From assembly GCF_017313105.1 (NCBI RefSeq), contig NZ_JAFLND010000001.1:620001-684000 (forward strand): 64,000 bases of DNA, in the 5' to 3' direction. The position numbers were made by a program, and so were the translations under genes. Shown piece after piece: positions 33,441-42,369 of the stretch. The notes below the pieces were generated by a model. The model was not told where the DNA came from. It worked only from the letters and a program-made list of their open reading frames with translations, and made no database searches. Position 1 is the stretch's first letter, and every line of letters begins with the position of its first letter. The DNA comes from [Muricauda] lutisoli (nom. illeg.). GTDB lineage: Bacteria > Bacteroidota > Bacteroidia > Flavobacteriales > Flavobacteriaceae.

Positions 33441-35024
33441 CTATTTAATGGTGATGATTACCCGTTGGTACCGAGTTAAACTTGGTGAACCTGAATCCGT
33501 TGCCTCTAGAACAATATGGATGGTCTGTCCGTGGTTCACATCTTCCGGAATTACAATTTCGGCATTCGTGGTTTCCGAATTTTTGATTTCTACCTTGTTG
33601 GGATATGTGCCCACTTGAAACTGCCACCATTTTACGGTCACCCTATCACCATCGGGGTCTATTATTTCTCCGAACAAAGGCACTTTTTGACCCGCGGAAG
33701 CCAAAACATGCAAAGGCCCTTGAATGGTTACTTTGGGCTCATGGTTGGCCTTATTGTACTTTTTGGTCACGGACCATTGTAAACGTGCAGCAAAATCGCG
33801 CTGCGCCTGTGGAAAGAAATTCGGATATTCTGGAGTTCCGCCATCGTTCTGAGAACTCAACATTTCCGCTATTTCTTCTGCACCGCCTTCCGTGGAAAAA
33901 TTAAAAATGCTGCTATCTCCTTCATTGGAGCGTCCTCCCCAACCACCATAGGTCCCATGTTCATAAGCTCGGAGTCCATTGCCTAGCATGTTCATAAAGG
34001 TATGGTTGTCGCCTTCGCCCAACCAAGAGCCTTTTTCCTGAACGAGCAACCAAACCATATACCCCATTTCCCGCAATTCCTCATTGGTGTAGCCACTGAA
34101 CCCGAAATAGTCCACTTTATCCCCTTCCACCATTTGCTTGCCATCCCCCCATACACGATATAGTTCTCCAAATGGTCCTTGGTCGGATACGTTCTTCTTC
34201 ATCCAGTCAGAAGTTAAGTAAGGCGCATTTTCTGGACTTGCATTTATTTGTGCACCATAGGCATAATGTGGTCCATTTTCAAATTGGCGGTATTCAATAT
34301 CGGGCCAGTTGGGTTTAATGTATTTGGCATAGGTGTCATCTTGATCTCCGGAAGGTAGCAGTACCACCTTGTCCGATATCTTTTTTTGAACGGCTTCCCA
34401 TTCCAGGGTGTTTTCATATTCTTCCTCAATGGATTTTAACGCCCTGGCAATGGTGCTTTGTCCGCCCCATGCGGTTATGAACAGAGGGCCGGGTTCATTA
34501 TCCATAATTACGGATTTAATGCGTTCCGAACCTGGTGTATCCTTGGAGAAGTCACCATCGAACTCCACATTGCCCATTCGTATTTTTGATTTTAGATAGT
34601 CGGGAGAAGGGTAGTCGGGGTTGTGCACCGTTAGGTTGGAGTACACTTTAGCGTAAGCTTCCACCACATCGTGTATAAAGCGTTCGTCCTCGTTCCAGCG
34701 CCAAGATTCACAGGGGCAAATATCCATGTTAAAACGGTCGTACTCCCTTCCTGGTACAAACCATTTGGTGCCTTTGCCATCTCCTTTCCAATGGTAGCCA
34801 CTACTGGCATAGACCAATCCTTCAATTTCCATATCCGTACTGTAGAGCAAAAAGCGTATCAAGGAATTGTTGTCGTCCAATTCTGGATCCGCGGTAACAA
34901 TTATTCTTGGTTTCACTGGGTCGTTAGGGGATTGCGCTACGGCAAATGAAGTGAAGACGAGGCTAAAAAGAGCAAAAAGGAACAGTATTTTACTGCCTTT
35001 CACAAATGTTTGGTCGGTGGTCAT
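33441..35024 (-). CDS. Exported DUF1593 (nucleoside hydrolase-like) protein
   Basis: 527 residues with a signal peptide (FLFALFSLVFTSFAVAQ). The DUF1593 core begins KPRIIVTADPELDDNNS (about 37-53), an Asp cluster placed like the calcium site of inosine-uridine nucleoside hydrolases. Later come WGGQSTIARAL and the Glu/His segment DNHTFMNML. The C-terminal 90 residues (GPLHVLASAGQKVPLFGEI) form an Ig-like domain. The family is found in plant-biomass and glycan-degrading bacteria, where it is sometimes called cellulose-binding; hydrolysis of an N- or O-glycosidic ribose-like bond is a reasonable guess. It lies next to an alpha-L-fucosidase on the same strand (155 bp apart), suggesting joint glycan use. 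Confidence 0.82.
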   Translation of the reverse strand: MTTDQTFVKGSKILFLFALFSLVFTSFAVAQSPNDPVKPRIIVTADPELDDNNSLIRFLLYSTDMEIEGLVYASSGYHWKGDGKGTKWFVPGREYDRFNMDICPCESWRWNEDERFIHDVVEAYAKVYSNLTVHNPDYPSPDYLKSKIRMGNVEFDGDFSKDTPGSERIKSVIMDNEPGPLFITAWGGQSTIARALKSIEEEYENTLEWEAVQKKISDKVVLLPSGDQDDTYAKYIKPNWPDIEYRQFENGPHYAYGAQINASPENAPYLTSDWMKKNVSDQGPFGELYRVWGDGKQMVEGDKVDYFGFSGYTNEELREMGYMVWLLVQEKGSWLGEGDNHTFMNMLGNGLRAYEHGTYGGWGGRSNEGDSSIFNFSTEGGAEEIAEMLSSQNDGGTPEYPNFFPQAQRDFAARLQWSVTKKYNKANHEPKVTIQGPLHVLASAGQKVPLFGEIIDPDGDRVTVKWWQFQVGTYPNKVEIKNSETTNAEIVIPEDVNHGQTIHIVLEATDSGSPSLTRYQRVIITIK

Positions 35025-35179
35025 TTGTTAGTTTTTTAAGTGCTAAATGCTATGGTGATTTCTTGTGCTACCAGATTTCTAATATACTAAATCAATACAC
35101 ATCGGAAAGGTTACTATACTCCGTTTATTGGTATCAACCCGATTATGGCATCTACTTTCTTCCTTAAACAAAATAATTT

Positions 35180-36481
35180 TTATTTAATAATGACCTCCAA
35201 AACAAAATCAGCTGTGTCGTAATCGCGATTTTTCGGAAGTTCCACCAGCGTACCGTAGGAATTGGTACTGTGCTTCAACTTTTTGTTTGACTGGAAATCA
35301 ACAACGTTTTTTATAGACTTTTTAATGGTCGGGAAAAAGAAGTTGTCGGTTTTCCAATCCATGATATGGATATAGATTCTATCCTCTTTTTGGGTGGATA
35401 CGCCCCAGCTTTGTGGTGGAATGGGGCCACCTCTTGTTCCATAAATGGTTTGGCCATAGGTACTGGTCCAATCCCCAATGACTTTTAGTGTTTCAACAAA
35501 TTCTGGTTGAATCTTTCCGTTGGGCATTGGGCCCACATTAAGGAGGAAATTGGAATTGTAGCCTGCTGCTTTTACCAAATATTGAATCAGCTCCTTAGAG
35601 GATTTATAAGCTTTGTCCTGCAACGAAAAACCCCAACGCTGCGCCATGGTTTCGGCAGTTTCAAGAGGTAGACTGCCTACCTCGGAGTCGCCACTAAAGC
35701 CACCTTTGTTCTCTCCGGGCAGGTCTTTTTCGAACATTTGAAAATCCTCACCCTCATTCGGGGCTTGGTGATGATTACTGCCTATCATGGCTTGGGGCTG
35801 TAGCTCGTGGATGAGGTCGTAGGTTTTTCTGAGTTGCCAATCGGCTTCTTTTTTGTCCCACCAGCCATCAAACCAAATACCTCCGATTTCTCCATAATTG
35901 GTCAATAGTTCCGTAAGCTGTCCGTTCATAAAATCGAGATAGTTTTCCCAATTGCCGTTATCGGGCCTTTCGGCTTTTTTTCCTGTATCTCCTCGCGGAT
36001 AATAATCGTTATGGTACCAATCCAATTGTGAGTAATACAGGTAAAGTTTCAGGCCATGTTTTTTACAGGCTTCCGCCATTTGTTTGATGACATCTTTTTT
36101 GTAGACCGTTCTATCCATAATGTCCCAATCCGTCAATTTACTGTCGAACATAGCAAAGCCATCGTGGTGTTTCGTGGTGATGGTGATGTATTTCATACCT
36201 GCCGATTTGGCCAATAGCACCCATTCTTCGGCGTCAAATTCGGTCGGATTGAAAAATGCGGGGATTTTTTCATAGGTTTTTTTGTCGATGGATTGGGTTT
36301 CCATAACCCATTCATGTACTCCCAAAACGGAATACACACCCCAGTGAATGAACATTCCAAATTTAGCATCTTGGAACCATTCCCGGTTTTCGAGGTTCTC
36401 TTGAGCGGGCTTGTATTCTTGCGCTATTGATGGGGTGCCGACTATCAGAACAATAAAGATCAGGAAAGAGAACTTTTTCAT
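35180..36481 (-). CDS. Exported alpha-L-fucosidase (GH29)
   Basis: 433 residues with a signal peptide (LIFIVLIVGTPSIAQ). The catalytic TIM barrel shows FGMFIHWGVYS (about 41-51), KHHDGFAMFDS (104-114) and the nucleophile Asp205 in GIWFDGWWD. The acid/base is less certain, as usual in GH29. A short beta domain ends the protein (about 360-433). It releases terminal alpha-L-fucose from oligosaccharides in the periplasm. Length is that of the compact GH29 members. It is followed by the DUF1593 hydrolase on the same strand. No SusC/SusD pair or fucose catabolic genes are adjacent, so this is not a full polysaccharide utilisation locus within the window. Confidence 0.92.
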   Translation of the reverse strand: MKKFSFLIFIVLIVGTPSIAQEYKPAQENLENREWFQDAKFGMFIHWGVYSVLGVHEWVMETQSIDKKTYEKIPAFFNPTEFDAEEWVLLAKSAGMKYITITTKHHDGFAMFDSKLTDWDIMDRTVYKKDVIKQMAEACKKHGLKLYLYYSQLDWYHNDYYPRGDTGKKAERPDNGNWENYLDFMNGQLTELLTNYGEIGGIWFDGWWDKKEADWQLRKTYDLIHELQPQAMIGSNHHQAPNEGEDFQMFEKDLPGENKGGFSGDSEVGSLPLETAETMAQRWGFSLQDKAYKSSKELIQYLVKAAGYNSNFLLNVGPMPNGKIQPEFVETLKVIGDWTSTYGQTIYGTRGGPIPPQSWGVSTQKEDRIYIHIMDWKTDNFFFPTIKKSIKNVVDFQSNKKLKHSTNSYGTLVELPKNRDYDTADFVLEVIIK

Positions 36482-36618
36482 AAAGTTGTAATATGGTTGG
36501 TATGTGCGAACAAGTTACTCAAAAGTTGCCGGAAAGGAAATTGGCCAATGGTTTAAATTTTGGATTTCTCGACTGTGCTCCAAATGACATTTTGATTGAA
36601 CCACTAACCCTGAATCCT

Positions 36619-36650
36619 TTGCGATAACTCCCAACAAATCACTATCTTTG
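36619..36650 (+). promoter_or_regulatory. Promoter for mtaB
   Basis: TTG (36619-36621), 21-bp spacer, TATCTTTG (36643-36650). The mtaB ATG lies at 36676. The spacer is at the long end of the accepted range. Confidence 0.65.
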
Positions 36651-36675
36651 CGCCCCTAAAACGCACGGCAGGTAT

Positions 36676-38004
36676 ATGAGCAAGAAAGTCGCATTTTACA
36701 CCTTGGGTTGTAAACTCAATTTCTCCGAAACTTCTACGATTGCGAGAGGTTTTGAAAAGGAGGAGTTTGAGCGTGTGGACTTTTCCGAAGAAGCTGATGT
36801 GTATGTGATCAACACTTGCTCGGTGACGGAAAATGCCGATAAGCGTTTTAAAACTATCGTAAAACAAGCTCAAAAGTCTAATCCAGATGCCTTTGTGGCC
36901 GCAGTGGGATGCTATGCACAGCTAAAGCCTGAAGAATTGGCAGAGGTTGATGGCGTAGATTTGGTGCTCGGTGCTACGGAGAAGTTCAAAATTACGGATT
37001 ACTTGAACGATCTAACCAAAAACGATAGGGGTGAGGTACATTCCTGTGAAATCGAGGACGCTGATTTTTATGTGGGCAGTTATGCCATTGGCGACCGCAC
37101 CCGCGCTTTTTTAAAGGTTCAAGATGGTTGCGATTACAAATGCACGTATTGTACCATTCCCTTGGCTCGCGGTATTTCAAGGAGCGATACGCTGGACAAT
37201 GTGTTGAACAACGCCAGGGAAATTGCATCTCAGGATATTAAAGAGATTGTACTGACAGGTGTTAATATCGGTGATTACGGAAAAGGAGAGTTTGGGAACA
37301 AAAAGCACGAACATACGTTTTTGGATTTGGTAAAAGCTTTGGATACTATTGATGGTATTCATCGTCTCCGCATCTCTTCCATTGAGCCCAACCTTCTCAA
37401 GAACGAGACCATCGATTTTGTGGCCCAGAGCAATTCCTTTGTGCCCCATTTTCACGTACCCTTACAAAGTGGTAGCGATGAGATTTTGAAAAAGATGCGT
37501 CGCCGTTATTTGTCCAATCTCTATGTTGATCGGGTAAAGCGCATCAAGGAAGCTATGCCAAACGCCTGTATCGGGGTCGATGTAATCGTGGGCTTTCCGG
37601 GAGAGACCGACGAGCATTTCTTGGAGACCTATCATTTCTTGAACGAATTGGATATTTCCTATCTGCACGTATTTACATATTCCGAAAGGGATAACACGGT
37701 GGCTGCTGAGATGGATGAGGTAGTACCCAAAAAAGTACGTAGCAAACGAAGCAAAATGCTTCGTGGATTGTCTGCTAAAAAGCGAAGGGCATTTTACGAG
37801 AGTCAATTGGGCTCTGTTCGAACAGTTTTGTTCGAAGGGGAGAACAAAAAAGGCTATATCCATGGATTCACCGAAAACTATGTTAAGGTAAAGGCGCCAT
37901 GGGACCCATCTTTGGTGAACACCTTGCACCAAGTGGAACTAAAGGACATTGATGCTGATGGTCTGGTACGGTTCGAATTTGTTTCCAGCAAAATCATGGC
38001 ATAA
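36676..38004 (+). CDS. mtaB: tRNA t6A37 C2-methylthiotransferase
   Basis: 442 residues. Converts N6-threonylcarbamoyl-adenosine-37 to ms2t6A in ANN-decoding tRNAs. The N-terminal UPF0004 domain has its three cluster cysteines (Cys12, Cys48, Cys79). The radical SAM domain has CDYKCTYC (Cys152, 156, 159), and a TRAM-like RNA-binding segment ends the protein. The start YTLGCKLNFSET and the overall length match MtaB better than MiaB or RimO. All iron-sulfur ligands are present. It is monocistronic with a good promoter and diverges from the fucosidase. Confidence 0.92.
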   Translation: MSKKVAFYTLGCKLNFSETSTIARGFEKEEFERVDFSEEADVYVINTCSVTENADKRFKTIVKQAQKSNPDAFVAAVGCYAQLKPEELAEVDGVDLVLGATEKFKITDYLNDLTKNDRGEVHSCEIEDADFYVGSYAIGDRTRAFLKVQDGCDYKCTYCTIPLARGISRSDTLDNVLNNAREIASQDIKEIVLTGVNIGDYGKGEFGNKKHEHTFLDLVKALDTIDGIHRLRISSIEPNLLKNETIDFVAQSNSFVPHFHVPLQSGSDEILKKMRRRYLSNLYVDRVKRIKEAMPNACIGVDVIVGFPGETDEHFLETYHFLNELDISYLHVFTYSERDNTVAAEMDEVVPKKVRSKRSKMLRGLSAKKRRAFYESQLGSVRTVLFEGENKKGYIHGFTENYVKVKAPWDPSLVNTLHQVELKDIDADGLVRFEFVSSKIMA

Positions 38005-38026
38005 AAAAACCTCCTGGTCTAGGAGG
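38003..38026 (-). terminator. Terminator of the NATD1-like gene
   Basis: CCTCCT (38010-38015) pairs with AGGAGG (38021-38026). The A7 run at 38003-38009 becomes a T tract on the minus strand, 31 bp after the leftward gene's stop. It overlaps the end of mtaB. Confidence 0.65.
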
Positions 38027-38056
38027 CTTACATGCTTTTACCGATAATCGATTAGA

Positions 38057-38350
38057 TCAGATACGGATACCAACTGGTAACATTTCCTTGTATTGCCTAT
38101 TTTTTCTCAAAAAACCTGCAATTTGTGGACTTGTCGGTACAACTCTAAGGTTGTTCTCTTGGATTTCATTTAAAACAGCTTTAATAAAATCCTCTTTAAA
38201 GCCCTCTTCTGTGATTTCTTCCGGAATAACCAGTTTGGTCAAAAATACTTTACGCTCTTGTGAAGAGTACTCAATTTTGGCTAAATGCCCATTGACCTTA
38301 GTTTCAAATTGACGTAAGAAACTATTGTCAGTGATTTCAATTGTTGTCAT
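38057..38350 (-). CDS. NATD1-type small GNAT-like acetyltransferase
   Basis: 97 residues. The family is a minimal GNAT fold of about 90-100 residues with an acetyl-CoA site. Here VNGHLAKIEYSS opens the sheet, LVIPEEITEEGFKEDF takes the place of the VP..~.G.G...~L core, and VPTSPQIAGFLRKNRQY is the C-terminal helix signature. The usual small-residue GxG loop is replaced by Glu-rich sequence, so acetyl-CoA binding may be weak or lost. No partner is adjacent. It diverges from an alpha/beta hydrolase gene and converges on mtaB. Confidence 0.65.
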   Translation of the reverse strand: MTTIEITDNSFLRQFETKVNGHLAKIEYSSQERKVFLTKLVIPEEITEEGFKEDFIKAVLNEIQENNLRVVPTSPQIAGFLRKNRQYKEMLPVGIRI

Positions 38351-38461
38351 ACAGTACTTGTTTTTTTAATGACTCGCAGAAACACCTTGAAAAAAGGCAT
38401 ATCTAAATCCCCTATTTATAAAAAATGTATCCATTAGGCGGGGTTGGCTGCAAAAGGGATA

Positions 38462-38469
38462 CAAAATTA
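38462..38469 (-). promoter_or_regulatory. -7 element upstream of the NATD1-like gene
   Basis: Minus-strand TAATTTTG, an exact TAnnTTTG, but 111 bp from the start codon and without a -33 TTG. The box overlaps an AAATTAG/CTAATTT inverted repeat (38464-38470 and 38482-38488). Confidence 0.25.
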
Positions 38470-38478
38470 GTCAAAATA

Positions 38479-38509
38479 TTGCTAATTTCCTAGTCCTTAT
38501 CGATATTTG
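38479..38509 (+). promoter_or_regulatory. Promoter-like pair for the alpha/beta hydrolase gene
   Basis: TTG (38479-38481), 20-bp spacer, GATATTTG (38502-38509, one base off). The ATG at 38517 follows after 7 nt, so the mRNA may be almost leaderless. Confidence 0.45.
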
Positions 38510-38516
38510 GTACAAT

Positions 38517-39179
38517 ATGACCGATAATAAAACCCATGTGTACCTGATGCCAGGAATGGCTGCCAACTCTTCAATTTTTGAAGGGATTAAACTTCCATCT
38601 AGTCAGTTTGTTGCTCACACCTTGGACTGGTTTGTGCCAGAAAAAGGAATGAGTATTTCCGATTATGCCGAGAAAATGTGCGAAAAGATTGAAGAACCCA
38701 ATCCTGTTTTGTTGGGCGTTTCTTTTGGAGGCATGTTGGTGCAAGAGATGGCCAAAATTATACCTACCCGCAAGGTCATTGTGGTATCATCTGTAAAAAG
38801 CAAGCATGAGCTGCCCAAAAGAATGATTTTTGCCAAGTATACCAAAGTCCATAAATTATTGCCCACAGGCTTGGTGAACAATGTGGAACTGTTGGCCAAA
38901 TACGCCTTTGGCGAAACGGTTACCAAGCGCTTGCACTTGTATGAAAAATATTTATCCATTCGTGATAAATATTATATTGATTGGTCCATAGACCAGATTG
39001 TGAATTGGGACCAGGAAGTTCCAGAAGAGCATATCGTGCACATTCAAGGAGAACGTGACGCTGTTTTCCCGATAGCTAACATTAAAGATTGCATCCCTGT
39101 AAAAAATGGGACCCATACCATGATCATTCATCGCGCCCGATGGTTCAATGAGCACCTGCCCACAATTATTTTGAAATAA
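38517..39179 (+). CDS. Alpha/beta hydrolase, cytoplasmic
   Basis: 220 residues with no signal peptide. An alpha/beta-hydrolase fold is indicated by HVYLMPGMAANSSIF at the oxyanion strand, the nucleophile elbow LLGVSFGGMLVQE (Ser near residue 69), and a late Asp in IQGERDAVFP with His in GTHTMIIHR. The catalytic triad is thus complete. The first residues (MTDNKTHVYLMPG) start the fold at once, supporting the chosen ATG. The substrate is unknown. The lytic transglycosylase gene starts 49 bp downstream on the same strand, so cotranscription is possible, though the functional relation is unclear. Confidence 0.75.
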   Translation: MTDNKTHVYLMPGMAANSSIFEGIKLPSSQFVAHTLDWFVPEKGMSISDYAEKMCEKIEEPNPVLLGVSFGGMLVQEMAKIIPTRKVIVVSSVKSKHELPKRMIFAKYTKVHKLLPTGLVNNVELLAKYAFGETVTKRLHLYEKYLSIRDKYYIDWSIDQIVNWDQEVPEEHIVHIQGERDAVFPIANIKDCIPVKNGTHTMIIHRARWFNEHLPTIILK

Positions 39180-39228
39180 TTTCGTCTATATAATAGTATC
39201 TTTACATTAGAATATTAATTGGGAAGAC

Positions 39229-40194
39229 ATGAAACACTTAAAAAACATATTGGCTTTCATTGGATTGATAGCCGTAGTGAGCACGTTAATTTTTGCCGTG
39301 CAGTCGAATGAAGAGGAACAACCTACTGTAAATGGGTCTGAATCTGAAACAACGGACAAGAATGTAGCGGATACCTATCAGATTAGTGCTATAGAGATAC
39401 CAGAGGACCTGAATTTTGCTGAGGAAGCTGTTCCGCAAGAAGACCCAGAGATCATGGAGCGTGTAGACCGTGAGTTTTTGGTGAACACCTATTGGCAGTC
39501 CAATGCCCTTTTGTTAATGAAGAGGGCCAACAAATACTTCCCGATCATTGAACCCATTCTTAAAAAGAACGGTATTCCGGATGATTTTAAATACTTGGCC
39601 GTTGCAGAGAGTGGTCTTCAAAATGTGGTGTCGCCAGCTGGTGCCACTGGTTTTTGGCAGATTATGCGAGGAACAGGAAGGGAATATGGCCTTGAAGTGA
39701 ACGACAACGTGGATGAACGTTACCACGTGGAAAAAGCCACCCAAGTAGCCTGCGATTACCTGAACAAGTGGAAAGAACGTTTTGGTAGCTGGACATTGAC
39801 CGCTGCCGCTTACAATGCAGGTCCGGCGGGAATTCAAAAATACATGGACATTCAGCAAGTGGATGATTATTACGATTTGCTTTTGGGGCAGGAGACAGGG
39901 CGCTATGTGTTCCGTATTCTGGCGATAAAAGAAATTCTATCCAACCGCGACAAATATGGTTTCCAGTTGGAAGAGGATGACATGTACAAAAAAGTGCCCA
40001 CCTTTACCGTTGAAGTGGATACCGCCGTTACCAATTGGGCCGATTTTGCAGCGCTCTATGAAATCAACTACAAAGTTTTGAAGCGCCATAACCCTTGGTT
40101 GCGCGAACCACATTTGAACAATGCTTCCCGTAAAAAATACACCATCGAAATCCCGAACAAAGGATATTATCGGGTAGGTAGTACGGGGAAGTAG
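39229..40194 (+). CDS. Membrane-anchored lytic transglycosylase (SLT domain)
   Basis: 321 residues. An N-terminal hydrophobic segment (about 7-25) serves as signal or anchor. The SLT lysozyme-like domain (about 105-235) contains the catalytic Glu127 in VAESGLQN, then SPAGATGFWQIM, AAAYNAGPAG, and the ILAIKEIL helix. It cleaves the MurNAc-GlcNAc bond with formation of 1,6-anhydro ends during wall growth or recycling. The C-terminal 70 residues (WADFAALYEINYKVLKRHN) look like a diverged LysM. The layout is MltD-like but with at most one LysM. It follows an alpha/beta hydrolase gene. Confidence 0.88.
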   Translation: MKHLKNILAFIGLIAVVSTLIFAVQSNEEEQPTVNGSESETTDKNVADTYQISAIEIPEDLNFAEEAVPQEDPEIMERVDREFLVNTYWQSNALLLMKRANKYFPIIEPILKKNGIPDDFKYLAVAESGLQNVVSPAGATGFWQIMRGTGREYGLEVNDNVDERYHVEKATQVACDYLNKWKERFGSWTLTAAAYNAGPAGIQKYMDIQQVDDYYDLLLGQETGRYVFRILAIKEILSNRDKYGFQLEEDDMYKKVPTFTVEVDTAVTNWADFAALYEINYKVLKRHNPWLREPHLNNASRKKYTIEIPNKGYYRVGSTGK

Positions 40195-40360
40195 GTAGGT
40201 TTCTGTAAATTGGGGAGGTAACATATCTGCTTCAATGTGGTGTTGCCTCGATATTGGAAGCTTCTTCCTGTTGAAGCCAGCTCAGCTACACTGTTTTAAC
40301 CTTGAAGATTTGTATTATAAACAATGGGTCGTGTAAGGTATGGTCTATTTTTACATCGTT

Positions 40361-41254
40361 TTATCTAGTTTTGGCATTAGCCATAATTTTTTCTACATAA
40401 TCTCTGTTGACACCTAGTTTTCCCCTCCATGCAGAAATCGGAAATTCCACTTCTGCTCTTGACGGAGAGTTTTTGTGAATATCCAACTCCCATTCCAACT
40501 TTTGTTCATAATGGATAAATGGATTCATAATACTATAATTGGCATCGTATCGATTTTTGAGTATGCCTAATTCGGCGAGGCATTTCACAATCCAAACACG
40601 GGAAGTATTGTTGCTTCCCGGCAGACATTTTTCTTTAGCTAAACGCTTTATCAATTTGGAAGGTGTTTCATCATTCGGAGCGTTTTCAATAATTTCAATA
40701 ACTTTTAAAAAAACACTTTTTTCGTTATCGGTAGCTGTAATATTTTTAAAAGTCAATACTTCTTTCAGGTCTAAAAGCATCTCGGCATAACCACCAAACC
40801 TACAATATCCGATATATAGATCATATAGATTTTCACTGTCATTATGCCACATCTTTTTATTTATACCACAGATCTTGCAGGTATTTTCGGTTCGATATCC
40901 TTTTCTGGTCAATAGATCAAAATCATGAAGAGGCATGTTTTGGGCAAAATAATAACTGAAAATAGATTGTATGCCCCTGTTAAAACCTGACCCTATAGCT
41001 TTGATGAACATATTGGAAACAATATATTCCAGATGGGCATTCTCTACAATGCCTTTTAGTTCTTTTATAACGTTATCATGATTATGCTCTCTTACTCGGT
41101 TGAGTTCAAAATTACTGGCTTTCAGGAGTTCTTTTTGTTCATTTGATAGGCTGTCGGGGATTTGATATACGTCAACTTTTTTATCAAAATCATACTCGGA
41201 ATTCTCATACCTGTAGACCTTGGATAGAACTTTCACTAAATTTCTGTTTAGCAT
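40361..41254 (-). CDS. Unrecognised 297-aa protein
   Basis: I do not recognise a family. The product is soluble, without signal or membrane helices, and mostly helical. It has one short CKIC motif (ENTCKICGINKKMWHN, about 130-145) that could bind metal or be redox active, plus conserved-looking aromatic segments (SIFSYYFAQNMPLHDFDLL and YDLYIGYCRFGGYAEM). The C-terminal 60 residues contain HYEQKLEWELDIHK and PISAWRGKLGVN. The coding sequence is AT-rich compared with its neighbours and codon use looks different. Flanking intergenic stretches of 166 and 203 bp are longer than usual. These signs suggest acquisition by transfer. No transposase or repeat is visible beside it. Confidence 0.65.
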   Translation of the reverse strand: MLNRNLVKVLSKVYRYENSEYDFDKKVDVYQIPDSLSNEQKELLKASNFELNRVREHNHDNVIKELKGIVENAHLEYIVSNMFIKAIGSGFNRGIQSIFSYYFAQNMPLHDFDLLTRKGYRTENTCKICGINKKMWHNDSENLYDLYIGYCRFGGYAEMLLDLKEVLTFKNITATDNEKSVFLKVIEIIENAPNDETPSKLIKRLAKEKCLPGSNNTSRVWIVKCLAELGILKNRYDANYSIMNPFIHYEQKLEWELDIHKNSPSRAEVEFPISAWRGKLGVNRDYVEKIMANAKTR

Positions 41255-41457
41255 GATTGAATTAAATTTGGATAACAGTGAAGCTAATGGGTTTGGCCAT
41301 AGAGCGGCATAATGAATTGACGAATGACCTATATCAATTGACGGAATTATACTTTGTATGAATTTATACCACTAAATGGTTGCGCCCCAGTTATCAAAAC
41401 ATAGGGTGTTATCCGATAGGGCCAGTACGGGGAAATAGGATCTTAGGTAACCTTCTT

Positions 41458-42117
41458 TTAGTATTTGAACAGAAAGTAAGGCGAAGGAAAATATGTTTCC
41501 ACCTTTGGCAGTAATGCCGGAGAAATGTATCCCCAGTCGACATAACCTTCATCAATAGCTTGTTGGGTGAGAATTTGTAAATGCACGTGACAAAACCAAC
41601 CACCGCTATCACTTTCTTGTCCGATGTGCGCAAACTTTTGGCCAGCCTTGATCTTGTCACCGGAATTTACCTGAAGGGGCGTTTTCAGGTGTCCGTATAA
41701 AGAAAAGAAGACCACTCCGTTGACACTATGTTTTAGGATAATGTATCCGCCGTAATTGCCGACCATAGTTTCTTTGCCCGTTTTATAGACTTCGGCGTCC
41801 AAAGGTGAAAACATGGGAGTATCGTACGGTACTATAATATCCAGGCCGAGGTGATAATACCGTTGTTCTTCAATAATGTTGGGGTAGGCCCTTAGGAGGC
41901 TTTTGCGTTCTTCCAAGTATCTGCCAATGCCCCATTGATGGGATGAGTCATCCAACTCATCAAAAACCATATCGTTGAACTCTGCAAAATCGAAAAGGTT
42001 GTATTCCAGTGTTTTTGGGTTATTGGATGAAAAGTCAAAGATATAAGGTGCTCCTTTTAGGAAATTACCAAATAGGGGGTGGATGTTGACGCCATTAAGG
42101 CATAGCGGATAGTACAT
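41458..42117 (-). CDS. M23-family peptidase
   Basis: 219 residues from the ATG at 42117; a longer frame back to 42186 has a Cys/Tyr-rich start that does not look coding. The LytM-type zinc site is present: HLGLDIIVPYDTP (first His and Asp about residue 90), then YGHLKTP and the HVHLQI motif (third ligand and catalytic His). M23 enzymes cut peptide cross-links of peptidoglycan. There is no clear signal peptide; the first residues MYYPLCLNGVNIHPLFG are not a signal. A related group of short flavobacterial M23 proteins has the same N-terminus, and their location is unproven. The motif PLDAEVYKTGKETMVGNYGG is typical of the fold. Confidence 0.8.
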   Translation of the reverse strand: MYYPLCLNGVNIHPLFGNFLKGAPYIFDFSSNNPKTLEYNLFDFAEFNDMVFDELDDSSHQWGIGRYLEERKSLLRAYPNIIEEQRYYHLGLDIIVPYDTPMFSPLDAEVYKTGKETMVGNYGGYIILKHSVNGVVFFSLYGHLKTPLQVNSGDKIKAGQKFAHIGQESDSGGWFCHVHLQILTQQAIDEGYVDWGYISPALLPKVETYFPSPYFLFKY

Positions 42118-42369
42118 AAATATGTTGCATAAGATATAATAGTCCACAAATGTAGTTATACAACGATAAGCTAAACATGAATTCAATGATTTTTAGTGAA
42201 TGAGACAGAGCAATGGTTATTGCCCTATTAAGAATTCAGGGGAATAGACGTAAAAAATTTATCATAATCGCATAAAAGTTCTTTGAGTTAAAACTGCCGT
42301 GAGTGATTTTATGATTTTTTTAAGAAAATTAGTATACTTAGGCACTTGAAATTTTAGGGAACAAAAATT

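Noticed and set aside
41409-41660. 83-codon leftward ORF overlapping the M23 gene
   Set aside because: A different frame of the same region; the M23 frame carries the zinc motifs.
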